Assembly (NCBI GenBank): GCA_020628375.1
Contig: JAHDFD010000002.1
Span: 1 to 64,000, forward strand
DNA from: Chitinophagales bacterium
Lineage (GTDB): Bacteria; Bacteroidota; Bacteroidia; Chitinophagales; UBA2359
DNA: 64,000 nt
Direction: 5' to 3'
Each line of letters starts with the position of its first letter. Position 1 is the stretch's first letter. Both the position numbers and the translations under genes were made by a program. The notes under the pieces were generated by a model. It made no database searches, was not told the origin of the DNA, and worked only from the letters and a program-made list of their open reading frames with translations. Positions 9,161-17,873 of the stretch are shown here, in pieces.

Positions 9161-10900
9161 TCAAAACAATTGCAATTGTTCAGTTGCTTCATCCTTTACA
9201 ATTTCTCCAAATTTTTTCCAATCACTCATTTCTAAGTCTTTTATTCTTCTTTTAGCAATTTCAAAATCAGAATTTTCAAATGCTTTTTCAAAGTCAATAC
9301 GCATTAATATATCCTTGTTAACTGACCTTTTAGCATCAGGGAAAATTATTGATTTCAGAAACTTTTGGACTATATCAGAATTCACTAAATAGTGGGCAAT
9401 TTCTGCCATTTTTAAATTATCAAAACCAATAAAATAACAAGTATCGTCAAGCATTATTGGCTTATTTTCATTTGGACTAACCAAGGTAAAATGTGTGGAC
9501 TTATAAAGACCAGAAATAGCAATTTTATAAAGTGTAAATGAATAATCACCAATCCCAAAAATTGAAAAACTTGGTTTGTTTTTATAAATAGAAGATTTAC
9601 GTTTTTCAAAAAATTCTTTATGCGAATCTAAATATTTGTATGTAAGAGGAAACCTTTCTTTTATGTATTTGGTTTCTTGTCCTATCTTTCTTTGAGTTAT
9701 AATTGTCAATTTTCTAAAAGAGCTTGTTTTATGTTCTTTTAAATCAGAACTTTTTAATAAACCATAAGTCAAATTATTTTCAAGTTTAACTTCTTCACCT
9801 AATGCATTCTTGAAATAACCATTTACTTGTTCAAGCTCCATCACTTTTGAACAGTCGTGTTTTACTCCTGACCGCCAAATGAATATTGACTTACCATCTA
9901 TTACACTTGATTCATCATAATCTTGCACTGAATAGACAAACTTACCTTTGTACCATCCAAAAGTTGTCACAATTTTACGAGTATAGAAATCATATTCTTT
10001 ACAAGTAAAATCTGGTTCGCTATTCAAGTCGGTTAGGAACAAACAGGCATTTACAGAAACATTAAATTCTTTCTTGGAATCAATATTCAATTTTTCCGAT
10101 TTGCTAATTCTAAATTTATTTCGTTGTTGATCTTGAATTAGGTTTTTTACAACCGTGTTTTTAATTAAAAAGCCAAATACTCCATTGTGTTTATCAAAAC
10201 ATTTCAACATTATGAGAGAAATATATTCGCCAATATCAAAGTTTCCTTTTCCTGTTATTGCTTCAAGTCCACTATGTTTTTTGAAATTCGACTTTTTAGG
10301 AAGATTTTTTGAATCAATCGAGCCAAGTTCTGAATTTGTAACCCAAGGTGGGTTTCCGATAACTAACGTTTTTAAATTACGAGTATTTTCTGCCAACTCT
10401 TCATATAAAAACTCAAAAGCATTAGCGTGAATTATGTCTATTTCAGGTTTTGAATCAACTTCTGTTACAAGGTAGTATTCTAAGATTTTGAACTTAGTTT
10501 CCCAAACGTATGGTTGATATATTTCTACGCCAACTACTTTTTTCAGTTTTTTCGATTGTTTAATTGAAGCGATTAAGAAATTTCCTTTGCCACAGGTTGG
10601 TTCCAAAACGAATTCAAAGTCGTTAGATTTTGAAAAAATATACTGCACAACTTTTTGAGTCAAATGTTGATTTGTTTGAAAATCTCCATATTCTCTCCTA
10701 TCTGGTTCTGTTACTGCTGTACTTTGTGCTTTGATTTTTCTTAAAAGTTCATCTGCCTGTTTTTGAGAAGTAAAAAAGTTATTTATTCCACTAATTTTCT
10801 TGATACTTAAATTACTTGTTGTAATATCCAATAAAGATTTTTGATTTTCTTTAAAGAATTCAAAAACTAAATCACCTATATGTGTTTCAAAACAAATCAT
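9161..10900 (-). CDS. Type II DNA adenine-N6 methyltransferase, gamma class
   Basis: Modification subunit of a restriction-modification system (579 aa). Motif X-like YGDFQTNQHLT (residues 71-81) precedes motif I EPTCGKGNF (100-108), the acidic motif II GVEIYQP (124-130) and motif IV NPPW (183-186), which is the gamma-type N6-adenine order. The long C-terminal half (about 300-560) is the probable target recognition region. The start codon overlaps the end of the nuclease gene by 4 bp (ATGA). It is expected to methylate adenine in the same site cut by the partner; the sequence specificity cannot be read by eye. Confidence 0.87.
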   Translation of the reverse strand: MICFETHIGDLVFEFFKENQKSLLDITTSNLSIKKISGINNFFTSQKQADELLRKIKAQSTAVTEPDRREYGDFQTNQHLTQKVVQYIFSKSNDFEFVLEPTCGKGNFLIASIKQSKKLKKVVGVEIYQPYVWETKFKILEYYLVTEVDSKPEIDIIHANAFEFLYEELAENTRNLKTLVIGNPPWVTNSELGSIDSKNLPKKSNFKKHSGLEAITGKGNFDIGEYISLIMLKCFDKHNGVFGFLIKNTVVKNLIQDQQRNKFRISKSEKLNIDSKKEFNVSVNACLFLTDLNSEPDFTCKEYDFYTRKIVTTFGWYKGKFVYSVQDYDESSVIDGKSIFIWRSGVKHDCSKVMELEQVNGYFKNALGEEVKLENNLTYGLLKSSDLKEHKTSSFRKLTIITQRKIGQETKYIKERFPLTYKYLDSHKEFFEKRKSSIYKNKPSFSIFGIGDYSFTLYKIAISGLYKSTHFTLVSPNENKPIMLDDTCYFIGFDNLKMAEIAHYLVNSDIVQKFLKSIIFPDAKRSVNKDILMRIDFEKAFENSDFEIAKRRIKDLEMSDWKKFGEIVKDEATEQLQLF

Positions 10901-11571
10901 TTAGTTATTTTATCTACAACTTTTGTAATTCCTTCTATTGTTTCTGTAAGCTTCACTACCCTTGCATATTGTAGTCGCCACTGTAAGGCGTTTGATATAG
11001 TCAAGTAACCTTGTTTAGGCACCTTACTTAGAATTTTGTCTACAATTAATCCAAGTGTAATCTCATCTGCTGGAATATTCTTGTCATTAAGATAGGCAAT
11101 AATATCTTCTTTAATTGCTCCATCTTTTATCATTTCTCTAATCCTGAAAGTTGTTGTATAGTCGGCTGTTCTTTCTTTATCAAGAAATGAACAACTAACA
11201 AAATCGAGTTTAGCTGTATTTGTGTTCGGGTCATCCTTCTTTTCATATACAAAAACAAGTAAGTTATAGCCTAAGCCAAATATTTTCTGCTTTGCATCTT
11301 TAAAAGGACATGAAGACTGAGGTTGTCTTATTGAAGTTACTTTTATATCTGTTTGAATGTCAACACCAGGTAAATCTATTCCTTTTGCAGATGAACCTTT
11401 TTCATAAGTATAGTGATCTTCAAGATATTTCTGAAATTTATGCTCAATATAAGTTCCTACAGCTTTTCCATCAGTTACTCCATAAAGGTCTTTATTCTGG
11501 TATGTAGATTCAATATCGCAAAATTCTTTTGCAGCTTTCTTTAGAGTCTCTATTGTTAAGTCTGGATTCAT
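10897..11571 (-). CDS. Putative type II restriction endonuclease (PD-(D/E)XK-like)
   Basis: Protein of 224 aa encoded directly upstream of, and overlapping, the adenine methyltransferase. A candidate nuclease core is Glu43 (GTYIEHKF) followed by GIDLPGVDIQTDIKVTS (residues 64-80), where Asp66/Asp71 and Asp75-x-Lys77 fit a PD-(D/E)XK active site. The next block IRQPQSSCPF and the late YLTISNALQWRLQYAR are strongly conserved-looking blocks that I recall from cyanobacterial and proteobacterial nucleases of this type. Gene order nuclease then methyltransferase, with a 4-bp overlap, supports the role. Specificity unknown. Confidence 0.75.
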   Translation of the reverse strand: MNPDLTIETLKKAAKEFCDIESTYQNKDLYGVTDGKAVGTYIEHKFQKYLEDHYTYEKGSSAKGIDLPGVDIQTDIKVTSIRQPQSSCPFKDAKQKIFGLGYNLLVFVYEKKDDPNTNTAKLDFVSCSFLDKERTADYTTTFRIREMIKDGAIKEDIIAYLNDKNIPADEITLGLIVDKILSKVPKQGYLTISNALQWRLQYARVVKLTETIEGITKVVDKITK

Positions 11572-11644
11572 TATAACTTTTTATTCATGTTTCAAAGTTC
11601 GGTCTTTTCTATATGACACCAACTAAGAGGTGCGTAAACATAAA

Positions 11645-11674
11645 AAACCTGTCAAAACAGAATTTGACAGGTTT
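11645..11674 (-). terminator. Intrinsic terminator of the FKBP gene
   Basis: Perfect 12-bp stem AAACCTGTCAAA / TTTGACAGGTTT with a 6-nt loop. On the minus strand the stem is followed by six T residues, 27 bp past the FKBP stop codon. Confidence 0.85.
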
Positions 11675-11700
11675 CCAAAAATTTTCAAAGTATAACAGAA

Positions 11701-12264
11701 TTACTTTACAATATCGATCAATTCAACATCGAATAATAAAACTGAGTTTGCAGGAATTTTAGAACCTATAGCTCTACTTCCATAACCTAAAGTAGAAGGA
11801 ATCAATAAAGTTGCTTTTCCACCTTTTTTAATTAAAGGAATACCAATTTGCCATCCTTTAACAACACCTTTCAATGGGAAAGTAGCTGGTTGATTTCTAC
11901 TGTATGAAGAATCGAATTCACTACCATCCAGTAAATATCCTTTGTAATGACATTTCACTCTGTCATCAATAGTTGGATTTGCACCACTACCTTCTTTAGT
12001 TGTGATATAATAAACACCTTCTGGTGTCTTTTCAGCTTTTAAGTTTTTAGACTTAAGGTAATCTTGAATAAGCTTATCATCATCCTGAGCCTGATTAGGA
12101 TTTACAGCTGCTTGTTGTGGCCTTTTAGGTTCTGGTCTTTTCTTTTCAGCCTGAGCAGTAGCAGCTTTATCGTTTGCCTGAGTTGCTTCAGCCGTTTTTT
12201 CACCTTCGCCGCTACATGAAGCGAACATTGCTAAAGTTGCAAAAATTAGTAAGAACTTACGCAT
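11701..12264 (-). CDS. FKBP-type peptidyl-prolyl cis-trans isomerase lipoprotein
   Basis: Exported proline isomerase (187 aa from the chosen start). The ATG at 12264 is preferred over one 33 bp upstream because it begins directly with a lipoprotein signal (MRKFLLIFATLAMFASC; lipobox FASC). A charged Ala/Gln/Pro linker and a short helical segment precede the FKBP domain (about residues 90-187), marked by VKCHYKGYLLDGSEFDSSY, FPLKGVVKGWQIGIPLIKKG, LGYGSRAIGSKIPANS and LLFDVELIDI. It probably assists folding of envelope proteins. Transcription ends at the hairpin at 11645-11674. Confidence 0.93.
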   Translation of the reverse strand: MRKFLLIFATLAMFASCSGEGEKTAEATQANDKAATAQAEKKRPEPKRPQQAAVNPNQAQDDDKLIQDYLKSKNLKAEKTPEGVYYITTKEGSGANPTIDDRVKCHYKGYLLDGSEFDSSYSRNQPATFPLKGVVKGWQIGIPLIKKGGKATLLIPSTLGYGSRAIGSKIPANSVLLFDVELIDIVK

Positions 12265-12402
12265 TTTGATTTTATTTTTTAAAACTTTAAAGTGCAAATA
12301 TACAAAGTAAGTTCTATTTGATTTGTTTTAATGATTTTCAAATCAATATTCAACGAACTTAATTCTTGTAAATAGTTCTTCAAGCGACTATTTTAACAAT
12401 GC

Positions 12403-13845
12403 TTATAGGCGTTTTTGAGCTTTTTTCTTGGGCACTAATCTTCGGAAAAAACGTTTATAACTATCTAAACTTAATAAAGAAGAATCGTTTACTGCCTGAT
12501 ACATTAAGAAAATGGCAACTGGCAGTAAAATAAAGGTCGCCATCCAAGTGCCGGTAAAAGCAGAGATTGCATTTTCTTCAGCCATTTTTTTACCTGAAGT
12601 CATTAACACGAAATAGGTCATAAAAAATAAAATTCCAACAACCATTGGCATTCCTAAACCACCTTTTCTTATAATCGCTCCCATCGACGCTCCAACCAGA
12701 AACAGTAAAATACAGGAAAATGCCATTGCATATTTATCATACCAGGCAAGATAATAACGTACAATTTTTTGCTGACTACTTTTATATCTCGAAGCAGCCC
12801 ACTGCCCATTTTTGTACATAGTATTGGTATTGTCCAATGCCTTTTTGAAGATATTATCGCGTTTTTTCTGCTTCATTAACTGAATACATGTTAACCATTC
12901 TTCATCATATTCAGTCACTTTATCAGCCATAAATGTAGTATCTTTCAGAAAAGTTAAAACCGTTCTCGATTGTTGTAAGGCTTGTTTGGGAATCGTTGTT
13001 TCTTTAAATTCGAGTGAATCGATCATATCAACAAGCAGATCGATACTCATCATTTTAGGGCGGGTTTTATAGCGTTCTTCATTTGTTTCAGAAAAACCAA
13101 AAGCACCTAAATTCATTGCTAACTGATACTCCTGAAAATGGGTTCTCATGTGTTGATGTTTCTTCCTTTCTTTAGGATCGTTGTGGCGCATTTCTTCGTA
13201 TTGCCAGCCATCGTATAATTCAAAAATAAGATAACGTTCATCAGGTGTAACCTTCATAAAGCCCTTATTTGCAGCAAGCACATTACTCACACTTGTTGTA
13301 GCGCGGGTTTTGTCCCAGATCTTTATATCATGAATTGTTTGATTATCTGCATCTTTTTTACCAACCAGGATATTATAACCATCTATCTCCTGATAGATCA
13401 TTCCTTCTCTGATATTAAGTGCAGGTTTTTTCTTAACGATCGAAGTTAATATTTGTCTGAATTTCAGATTCGTGTAGGGCAGAACATTGTCAGAAAAATA
13501 ATAAGTCAAGCCAGAAAAAAACATCGACACGATTAACAGAGGCATCATAAATCGTTGTAAACTAATGCCTGCCGATTTAAGCGCCACTAACTCGTAATGT
13601 TCCCCTAATTCTCCGTAAGTAATGATCGAGCCAATTAATAATGCAAGCGGAAAAGATAACGGTACAGTGCTAGCAGATAAATAGAAGAATAATTCGAGAA
13701 TAACAGATAACTCCAATCCTTTACCAATCAGATCATCGACATACATCCACAAAAATTGCAGATCGAATACAATGAGCGCAACAAAGAAAGTTACTAAAAA
13801 AGGACCAATAAAGGACCTTAAAACGAGTATGTCTATCTTTTTCAA
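12403..13845 (-). CDS. LptF/LptG family lipopolysaccharide export permease
   Basis: Inner-membrane permease of the YjgP/YjgQ (LptF/LptG) family, 480 aa, part of the LptB2FG machine that extracts LPS from the inner membrane. The first membrane helices (residues about 12-125) carry the family pattern VPLSFPLALLIGSIITYGELGEHYELVALKSAGIS. A periplasmic beta-jellyroll domain fills about residues 130-370 and contains an extra helical insertion (about 265-345) compared with the E. coli proteins. Three C-terminal helices follow (about 385-460), then a basic tail KKKAQKRL. I cannot decide between LptF and LptG from sequence alone. It is not in an operon with an LPS ATPase here. Confidence 0.88.
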   Translation of the reverse strand: MKKIDILVLRSFIGPFLVTFFVALIVFDLQFLWMYVDDLIGKGLELSVILELFFYLSASTVPLSFPLALLIGSIITYGELGEHYELVALKSAGISLQRFMMPLLIVSMFFSGLTYYFSDNVLPYTNLKFRQILTSIVKKKPALNIREGMIYQEIDGYNILVGKKDADNQTIHDIKIWDKTRATTSVSNVLAANKGFMKVTPDERYLIFELYDGWQYEEMRHNDPKERKKHQHMRTHFQEYQLAMNLGAFGFSETNEERYKTRPKMMSIDLLVDMIDSLEFKETTIPKQALQQSRTVLTFLKDTTFMADKVTEYDEEWLTCIQLMKQKKRDNIFKKALDNTNTMYKNGQWAASRYKSSQQKIVRYYLAWYDKYAMAFSCILLFLVGASMGAIIRKGGLGMPMVVGILFFMTYFVLMTSGKKMAEENAISAFTGTWMATFILLPVAIFLMYQAVNDSSLLSLDSYKRFFRRLVPKKKAQKRL

Positions 13846-13867
13846 AACTCAGCAAAGTTCAGAAAAA

Positions 13868-13895
13868 AACGCTATAATGTTGTTATAAAAGCGTT
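13868..13895 (-). terminator. Probable terminator of phenylalanine hydroxylase gene
   Basis: Inverted repeat AACGCTATAA / TTATAAAAGCGTT with three unpaired bases. Read on the minus strand, the GCGTT arm runs into a T-tract (TTTTTTT), 44 bp after the phhA stop codon and just before the lptF/G start. Confidence 0.6.
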
Positions 13896-13938
13896 AAATA
13901 AATCATCTGTCATTGACCACCAATCATCAATCGTAAAA

Positions 13939-14685
13939 CTAAGCATAGGAGGGTACGATATAAATAGAATCCTCTACTATTTTTTCTATCTCCTCTTTTA
14001 TCTGAGGAAGAGATTCGTAAAGTTGTTCATAAGAATCAATTACAAAATATTGCTTCTGATAACTATCTTTAATGTAAGGGGTTTTAAAAATTTCTTTCAC
14101 ATCATAAGGCACATGAGTTGCTTCATTACTAACACAATATCTCGATTCTCCCGATGATGATGAAATTCCAGCACCATAAATTTTTAATTCACCATCTTCC
14201 TGTATCATACCAAATTCTACGGTGTACCAATATAAACGTGCTGCTACTTCAACAACATTAGGGTTTTCGATATGCTCAAGAACAATATCACTCAGTTCAG
14301 ATAAGTAATTACAAAAAGCAGGTACACTTAACATTGGAACATGTCCGAATATGTCATGAAACATATCTGGTTCTTCTAAATAAGCTAACTGACTTTTTTT
14401 ACGTAGCCAGGTTGTTGCAGGAAACTCTTTATTGGAAAGATGTTCAAAAAATGGCTTATTATCTATTAGCCCGGGAACTACAAAAACGCTCCATCCAGTA
14501 GAAGCTAATAATCCTTCATTCACTCTATCAAAAGTTGGAACTTTATCAGCTTGAAAACCTACGATTTTAATACCTTCTAAAAAATACGAGGTAACCTTAT
14601 CTGGTAAATGAGACATTTGTTCTTTGTAAAGTATAGACCAAACATCATGATCCTCTGGTGTATATTTACTGTATTCTTGCCTCAT
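13939..14685 (-). CDS. phhA: Phenylalanine 4-monooxygenase (aromatic amino acid hydroxylase)
   Basis: Iron- and pterin-dependent hydroxylase that converts phenylalanine to tyrosine. At 248 aa it is a bare catalytic domain, the normal bacterial size, lacking the regulatory ACT domain of animals. The 2-His-1-carboxylate iron site is visible: His110 and His115 in DMFHDIFGHVPML and Glu157 in WYTVEFG. TGWSVFVVPGLI and GAGISSSSGESRYC are further family blocks. The gene stands alone; its terminator lies at 13868-13895. Confidence 0.94.
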   Translation of the reverse strand: MRQEYSKYTPEDHDVWSILYKEQMSHLPDKVTSYFLEGIKIVGFQADKVPTFDRVNEGLLASTGWSVFVVPGLIDNKPFFEHLSNKEFPATTWLRKKSQLAYLEEPDMFHDIFGHVPMLSVPAFCNYLSELSDIVLEHIENPNVVEVAARLYWYTVEFGMIQEDGELKIYGAGISSSSGESRYCVSNEATHVPYDVKEIFKTPYIKDSYQKQYFVIDSYEQLYESLPQIKEEIEKIVEDSIYIVPSYA

Positions 14686-14932
14686 ATATATATTTGAAAT
14701 TTATTAAATAAACGCTATTTAATTTCAAGTGTTGCAAAAATAATGCAAATTTTGACGAGCTATTAGATTATGTCAATTTATTAATTTGAGAGTTTAGGAG
14801 TTTTTGAATTTTCAAGTTTTGGTATTGTCATTTTAGGAAAGACATTAAATTCTTTGAAAAATTGACTATTCATACCAATTGCCTTAAGTAAATTGTGCAC
14901 GATTACAGATTGAATTTCCTTGTCAGTTTCTA

Positions 14933-15346
14933 TTATGCTTCACTTAGTTGTTTGAAGGATTTATTCTTAAACATCTTAAACCATGTAGTTCTAATTTTAG
15001 CAATATCTTTTTCCTTTTTGTTTTGAGTTAAATTTCTTTTTTGAGCTGTATTTAAGTGATCACTATCAATAATTAACTGAAGTTCTTCCTGATTAAACTC
15101 ATAAAAAAAACTTCTGAACTCAATAAATTTAACTAACAGTTCAAAATCAATTATTGAAAATGCTAATTGGCTAGCTGTTTCATGTGTTAAGGCTAATAGT
15201 AAGTTCTCAGCTTTAACAGTATAAACCTGAATATCGTCAAAATCATAAGTATCCGGCAATTGACTTATAGCACTTTCAGAATTAAGTTTTTCAAGTCTTT
15301 TACTTATAGATCGTAGTTCTTTAATGATTTCATTCAACTCTTGCAT
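14933..15346 (-). CDS. Hypothetical helical protein, probably frameshifted at its 3' end
   Basis: Protein of 137 aa that I do not recognise. It is charged and predicted to be helical, opening with a coiled-coil-like ELNEIIKELRSISKRLEKLN and ending KIRTTWFKMFKNKSFKQLSEA. After its TAA, another reading frame on the same strand stays open from about 14939 to 14781 and encodes a protein-like tail (IIETDKEIQSVIVHNLLKAI, then MNSQFFKEFNVFPKMTIPK). A single base lost near 14933-14939 would explain the break, giving a full product of about 188 aa. It could also be a genuine stop followed by chance-open sequence. Confidence 0.55.
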   Translation of the reverse strand: MQELNEIIKELRSISKRLEKLNSESAISQLPDTYDFDDIQVYTVKAENLLLALTHETASQLAFSIIDFELLVKFIEFRSFFYEFNQEELQLIIDSDHLNTAQKRNLTQNKKEKDIAKIRTTWFKMFKNKSFKQLSEA

Positions 15347-15499
15347 AAATCGTTATATAAACAAGATAAATATATAATGATATTCATAGTTTTCGTCAAT
15401 ATTATTAAAGAGATTCACTAAGTAAAATAAATTCTTATGAGTTATCGATCCCTTACTTTATGTTACTATTTTTCAAGGATAACTATAGGATATGAAATT

Positions 15500-16180
15500 T
15501 TAGTCTTTAATTCTAAGAATTTTAAACCCAAGTAAGAAAAAATATATAAACATCATCATGGTTAGCCCTCCAGTGAGCATAAAACTACCTGTTACCATTA
15601 AATCTAAGACTCCACTTATATATCCAATTAATGCTACTAAACCTATAGCCATTCCCACGACACCAAATATTTTGAATTCTTCAACCTTGTTAAGATCTAT
15701 GCTCAATAAACCTGTACCTAGTAATAAGTGGGCAAAAGCAAGTCCACCAAAATTAACAGCAAGCTCGTGAGTATAAGTACCTAAAACACTCCATGAATTT
15801 TTTACTGAGTCAGTAGCTTCCAAAATTTCATGACAAACTAAAGGAAGGAAAAGACCATCAATTACTGCTCCGATGTTATACAATAACAAACCAATACTTA
15901 ACACTATCAATGCTGGAATAGAAAAATCAGATCGCTTATATCTATTTATCAATTTGTATAAACCATAAAAACCAATCATTAATAGTGGTGTGGCTAAAAA
16001 TACCATAATATGAGAAATATACCAGCCCGAAGAATGGGCAGCATTTATCGTATCTTCTAAACTATGTGGAGGAAAATTCTCTAACATTTTGATACCATCA
16101 CTCATGGCAATAGGTATCATTCTTGTTATTTGTAAAAGCCCCCCTAAAATTAGTCCGATTCCAAAAATTTTATTTTTCAT
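15500..16180 (-). CDS. Multi-pass membrane protein of unknown function
   Basis: Protein of 226 aa with about six hydrophobic segments (near residues 5-25, 52-75, 85-112, 135-160, 168-190 and 195-222). It starts MKNKIFGIGLILGGLLQ, resembling the DUF4386-type or similar small membrane families, but I cannot assign it. The loops contain a His/Asp/Glu-bearing stretch (AVIDGLFLPLVCHEILEATD) that could be functional. It has its own upstream gap of 118 bp and no obvious operon partners. Confidence 0.7.
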   Translation of the reverse strand: MKNKIFGIGLILGGLLQITRMIPIAMSDGIKMLENFPPHSLEDTINAAHSSGWYISHIMVFLATPLLMIGFYGLYKLINRYKRSDFSIPALIVLSIGLLLYNIGAVIDGLFLPLVCHEILEATDSVKNSWSVLGTYTHELAVNFGGLAFAHLLLGTGLLSIDLNKVEEFKIFGVVGMAIGLVALIGYISGVLDLMVTGSFMLTGGLTMMMFIYFFLLGFKILRIKD

Positions 16181-16298
16181 CTAACAAAGTAACTTTTAAC
16201 TTAATATATGGTTTTCAAATATTGATTTTACAAAGTTGGTTTTTATTTCCTTTTTTGAAAAGGAGTATAAGTTCATTAATAGGTAAGAAAGGTTCAAT

Positions 16299-16856
16299 CT
16301 ATAAAATCACTGATGTATTATCCTCTTTTATAGTCCATTTTTCATTATTCTTTATGTATTTGAAAACACGTATATGTTCTTGTTTTCCATAAAAGGGATG
16401 TATAAAATCAATAGGAAATACAAAAGAAATTTGAAGTAAGCTGTCTGTTTGATGGTAATATAAAATTGTTGCATCAAGTCTTGGCAATCTATTTTTTACT
16501 TCCAAATCTATTAACATTTTTCTCAAACCCTTTTTTGCTAAATCTACAACAACCTCATTATCAGTTAATTTTTCGCCTAATAAAATGAAAATATTTTCAC
16601 CATTCATAGTTTTCCCTTTAGCAGTTCCATCTTCATTAAATGTTAAATAAATATTTTTTGCTTTAAAAGTTCTTCCAGTTTCATTTTCAGCATAATTAAA
16701 TTTTATAACACTTTCTTTTCCATTTACATGATAGTATATTCTCATTTCATCTCCTTCGATCTCAGCTAATCTTATGACACCTATTTCATTATCTATGACA
16801 ATACCATATTTGGCAGAGCTATCTATTATTCCTTTCATTTTTTGTAATATTTGCAT
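16299..16856 (-). CDS. Hypothetical protein
   Basis: Protein of 185 aa, no signal peptide and no membrane segment. It appears beta-rich, with a run of short strands (YGIVIDNEIGVIRLAEIEGDE, MRIYYHVNGKESVIKFNY) resembling a small beta-barrel or lipocalin-like fold, and a C-terminal KYIKNNEKWTIKEDNTSVIL. I do not recognise the family. Neighbours are a membrane protein downstream and an AraC regulator upstream, both separated by over 100 bp, so context adds little. Confidence 0.6.
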   Translation of the reverse strand: MQILQKMKGIIDSSAKYGIVIDNEIGVIRLAEIEGDEMRIYYHVNGKESVIKFNYAENETGRTFKAKNIYLTFNEDGTAKGKTMNGENIFILLGEKLTDNEVVVDLAKKGLRKMLIDLEVKNRLPRLDATILYYHQTDSLLQISFVFPIDFIHPFYGKQEHIRVFKYIKNNEKWTIKEDNTSVIL

Positions 16857-16920
16857 AACTAATTAGTAACCTTATCAAACACTAATTAATATAAAATTAT
16901 TAAGAATATAGAATCAACTT

Positions 16921-17037
16921 ATGGACAAAAAGGCCAAGTTAGAGGATATAGAGTTCACAAAGAATGAGCTAAATAAATTTAAAAAAATTGGTAATAAAAT
17001 GTATATAAAAATTGGATCTATTGATGGTATTTTATAA
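16921..17037 (+). CDS. Possible 38-aa small ORF
   Basis: ATG-initiated frame encoding a Lys/Glu-rich peptide that begins MDKKAKLEDIEFTKNELNKF and ends GSIDGIL. It sits in the gap between two minus-strand genes and its last 20 bp overlap the end of the AraC gene. Composition looks protein-like, but there is no clear ribosome site or homologue that I recall. Low confidence. Confidence 0.22.
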   Translation: MDKKAKLEDIEFTKNELNKFKKIGNKMYIKIGSIDGIL

Positions 17038-17863
17038 ACTGAGCTCGGTAAATAGTAGGCGTTAAGCTTGTGTGTTTTTTAAACATTCTGGCAAAATATT
17101 GTGGATCATTATATCCCAATTCATAGGCAATTTCACTAATAGATAAGTCCGAAATCCTTAATAAGTGTTCTGCTTTTTCGATTCTTCTTTTTGTGATATA
17201 ATTCAATGGAGTATCATTGAACAACTTTTTAAATTCACGCTTAAATGTAGAGAGGCTCATCTGACATAGCTTGGCAATATCTTTTGCTGCTAAATTAGAA
17301 TGTAAGTGTAATTCAATTACTTCTTTAATATTTATCGTACTTGTTGAATAAAGGTTTTTTACAAGCTCTAATACAGATTCAACATTTTTTGATTGAATAA
17401 GTAGTAATATTAATTCCTTAATTTTAAGCTCTAATAAATCATCATTAACAAGAGTAGGATTTTGAAAATAAAACTCAAATGATTTTATAAATTCTGAAAT
17501 TATTTCTGAGTCAACTATCTTTTTTGCCTTAACATTAAAAGCATCTTCTATGATTTTAGTAGGTAATTCCTTCTCGTAAATTTGTTTTAGAACATCTGGA
17601 TATAAGTGAAAAGCTATTACTTCTACCTCTTTATCATTTTTTAAAAACTCAACAAAAAAGGTATCACATTGAAATAAGACTGCCTCTCTTGATTCTACTT
17701 TTAGTTTTTCTAAAGAAGAATGAACATTAGCAGAAGTATTTTTAATATACATAAAGCAACCCTGATTTTGAAAAACTCTTTCATGTGTAATAGGTGGCTG
17801 AATGATCGCTCTTTCAACCAACACTTTACCTTTATATTCAAACGAGTGTGTTTTCCTTATCAT
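17018..17863 (-). CDS. AraC family transcriptional regulator
   Basis: One-component regulator of 281 aa. Residues about 1-170 form a sensor domain of cupin-like character. The C-terminal ~100 residues contain the double helix-turn-helix: LAAKDIAKLCQMSLSTFKREFKKLF for the first and LSISEIAYELGYNDPQYFARMFKKHTSLTPTIYR-type residues for the second (given here in part: ISEIAYELGYNDPQYFARMF). It begins 10 bp after the end of the EEP-family gene, so it is probably the last gene of a three-gene operon (acyl-CoA reductase, EEP protein, AraC). Targets are unknown. Confidence 0.9.
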   Translation of the reverse strand: MIRKTHSFEYKGKVLVERAIIQPPITHERVFQNQGCFMYIKNTSANVHSSLEKLKVESREAVLFQCDTFFVEFLKNDKEVEVIAFHLYPDVLKQIYEKELPTKIIEDAFNVKAKKIVDSEIISEFIKSFEFYFQNPTLVNDDLLELKIKELILLLIQSKNVESVLELVKNLYSTSTINIKEVIELHLHSNLAAKDIAKLCQMSLSTFKREFKKLFNDTPLNYITKRRIEKAEHLLRISDLSISEIAYELGYNDPQYFARMFKKHTSLTPTIYRAQFIKYHQ

Positions 17864-17873
17864 TTATTCTCAT

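Noticed and set aside
14686-14780. Small gene downstream of phhA start
   Set aside because: The sequence is AT-rich and matches the repetitive TTTGAGAGTTTAGGAG-type filler; no credible start and length.
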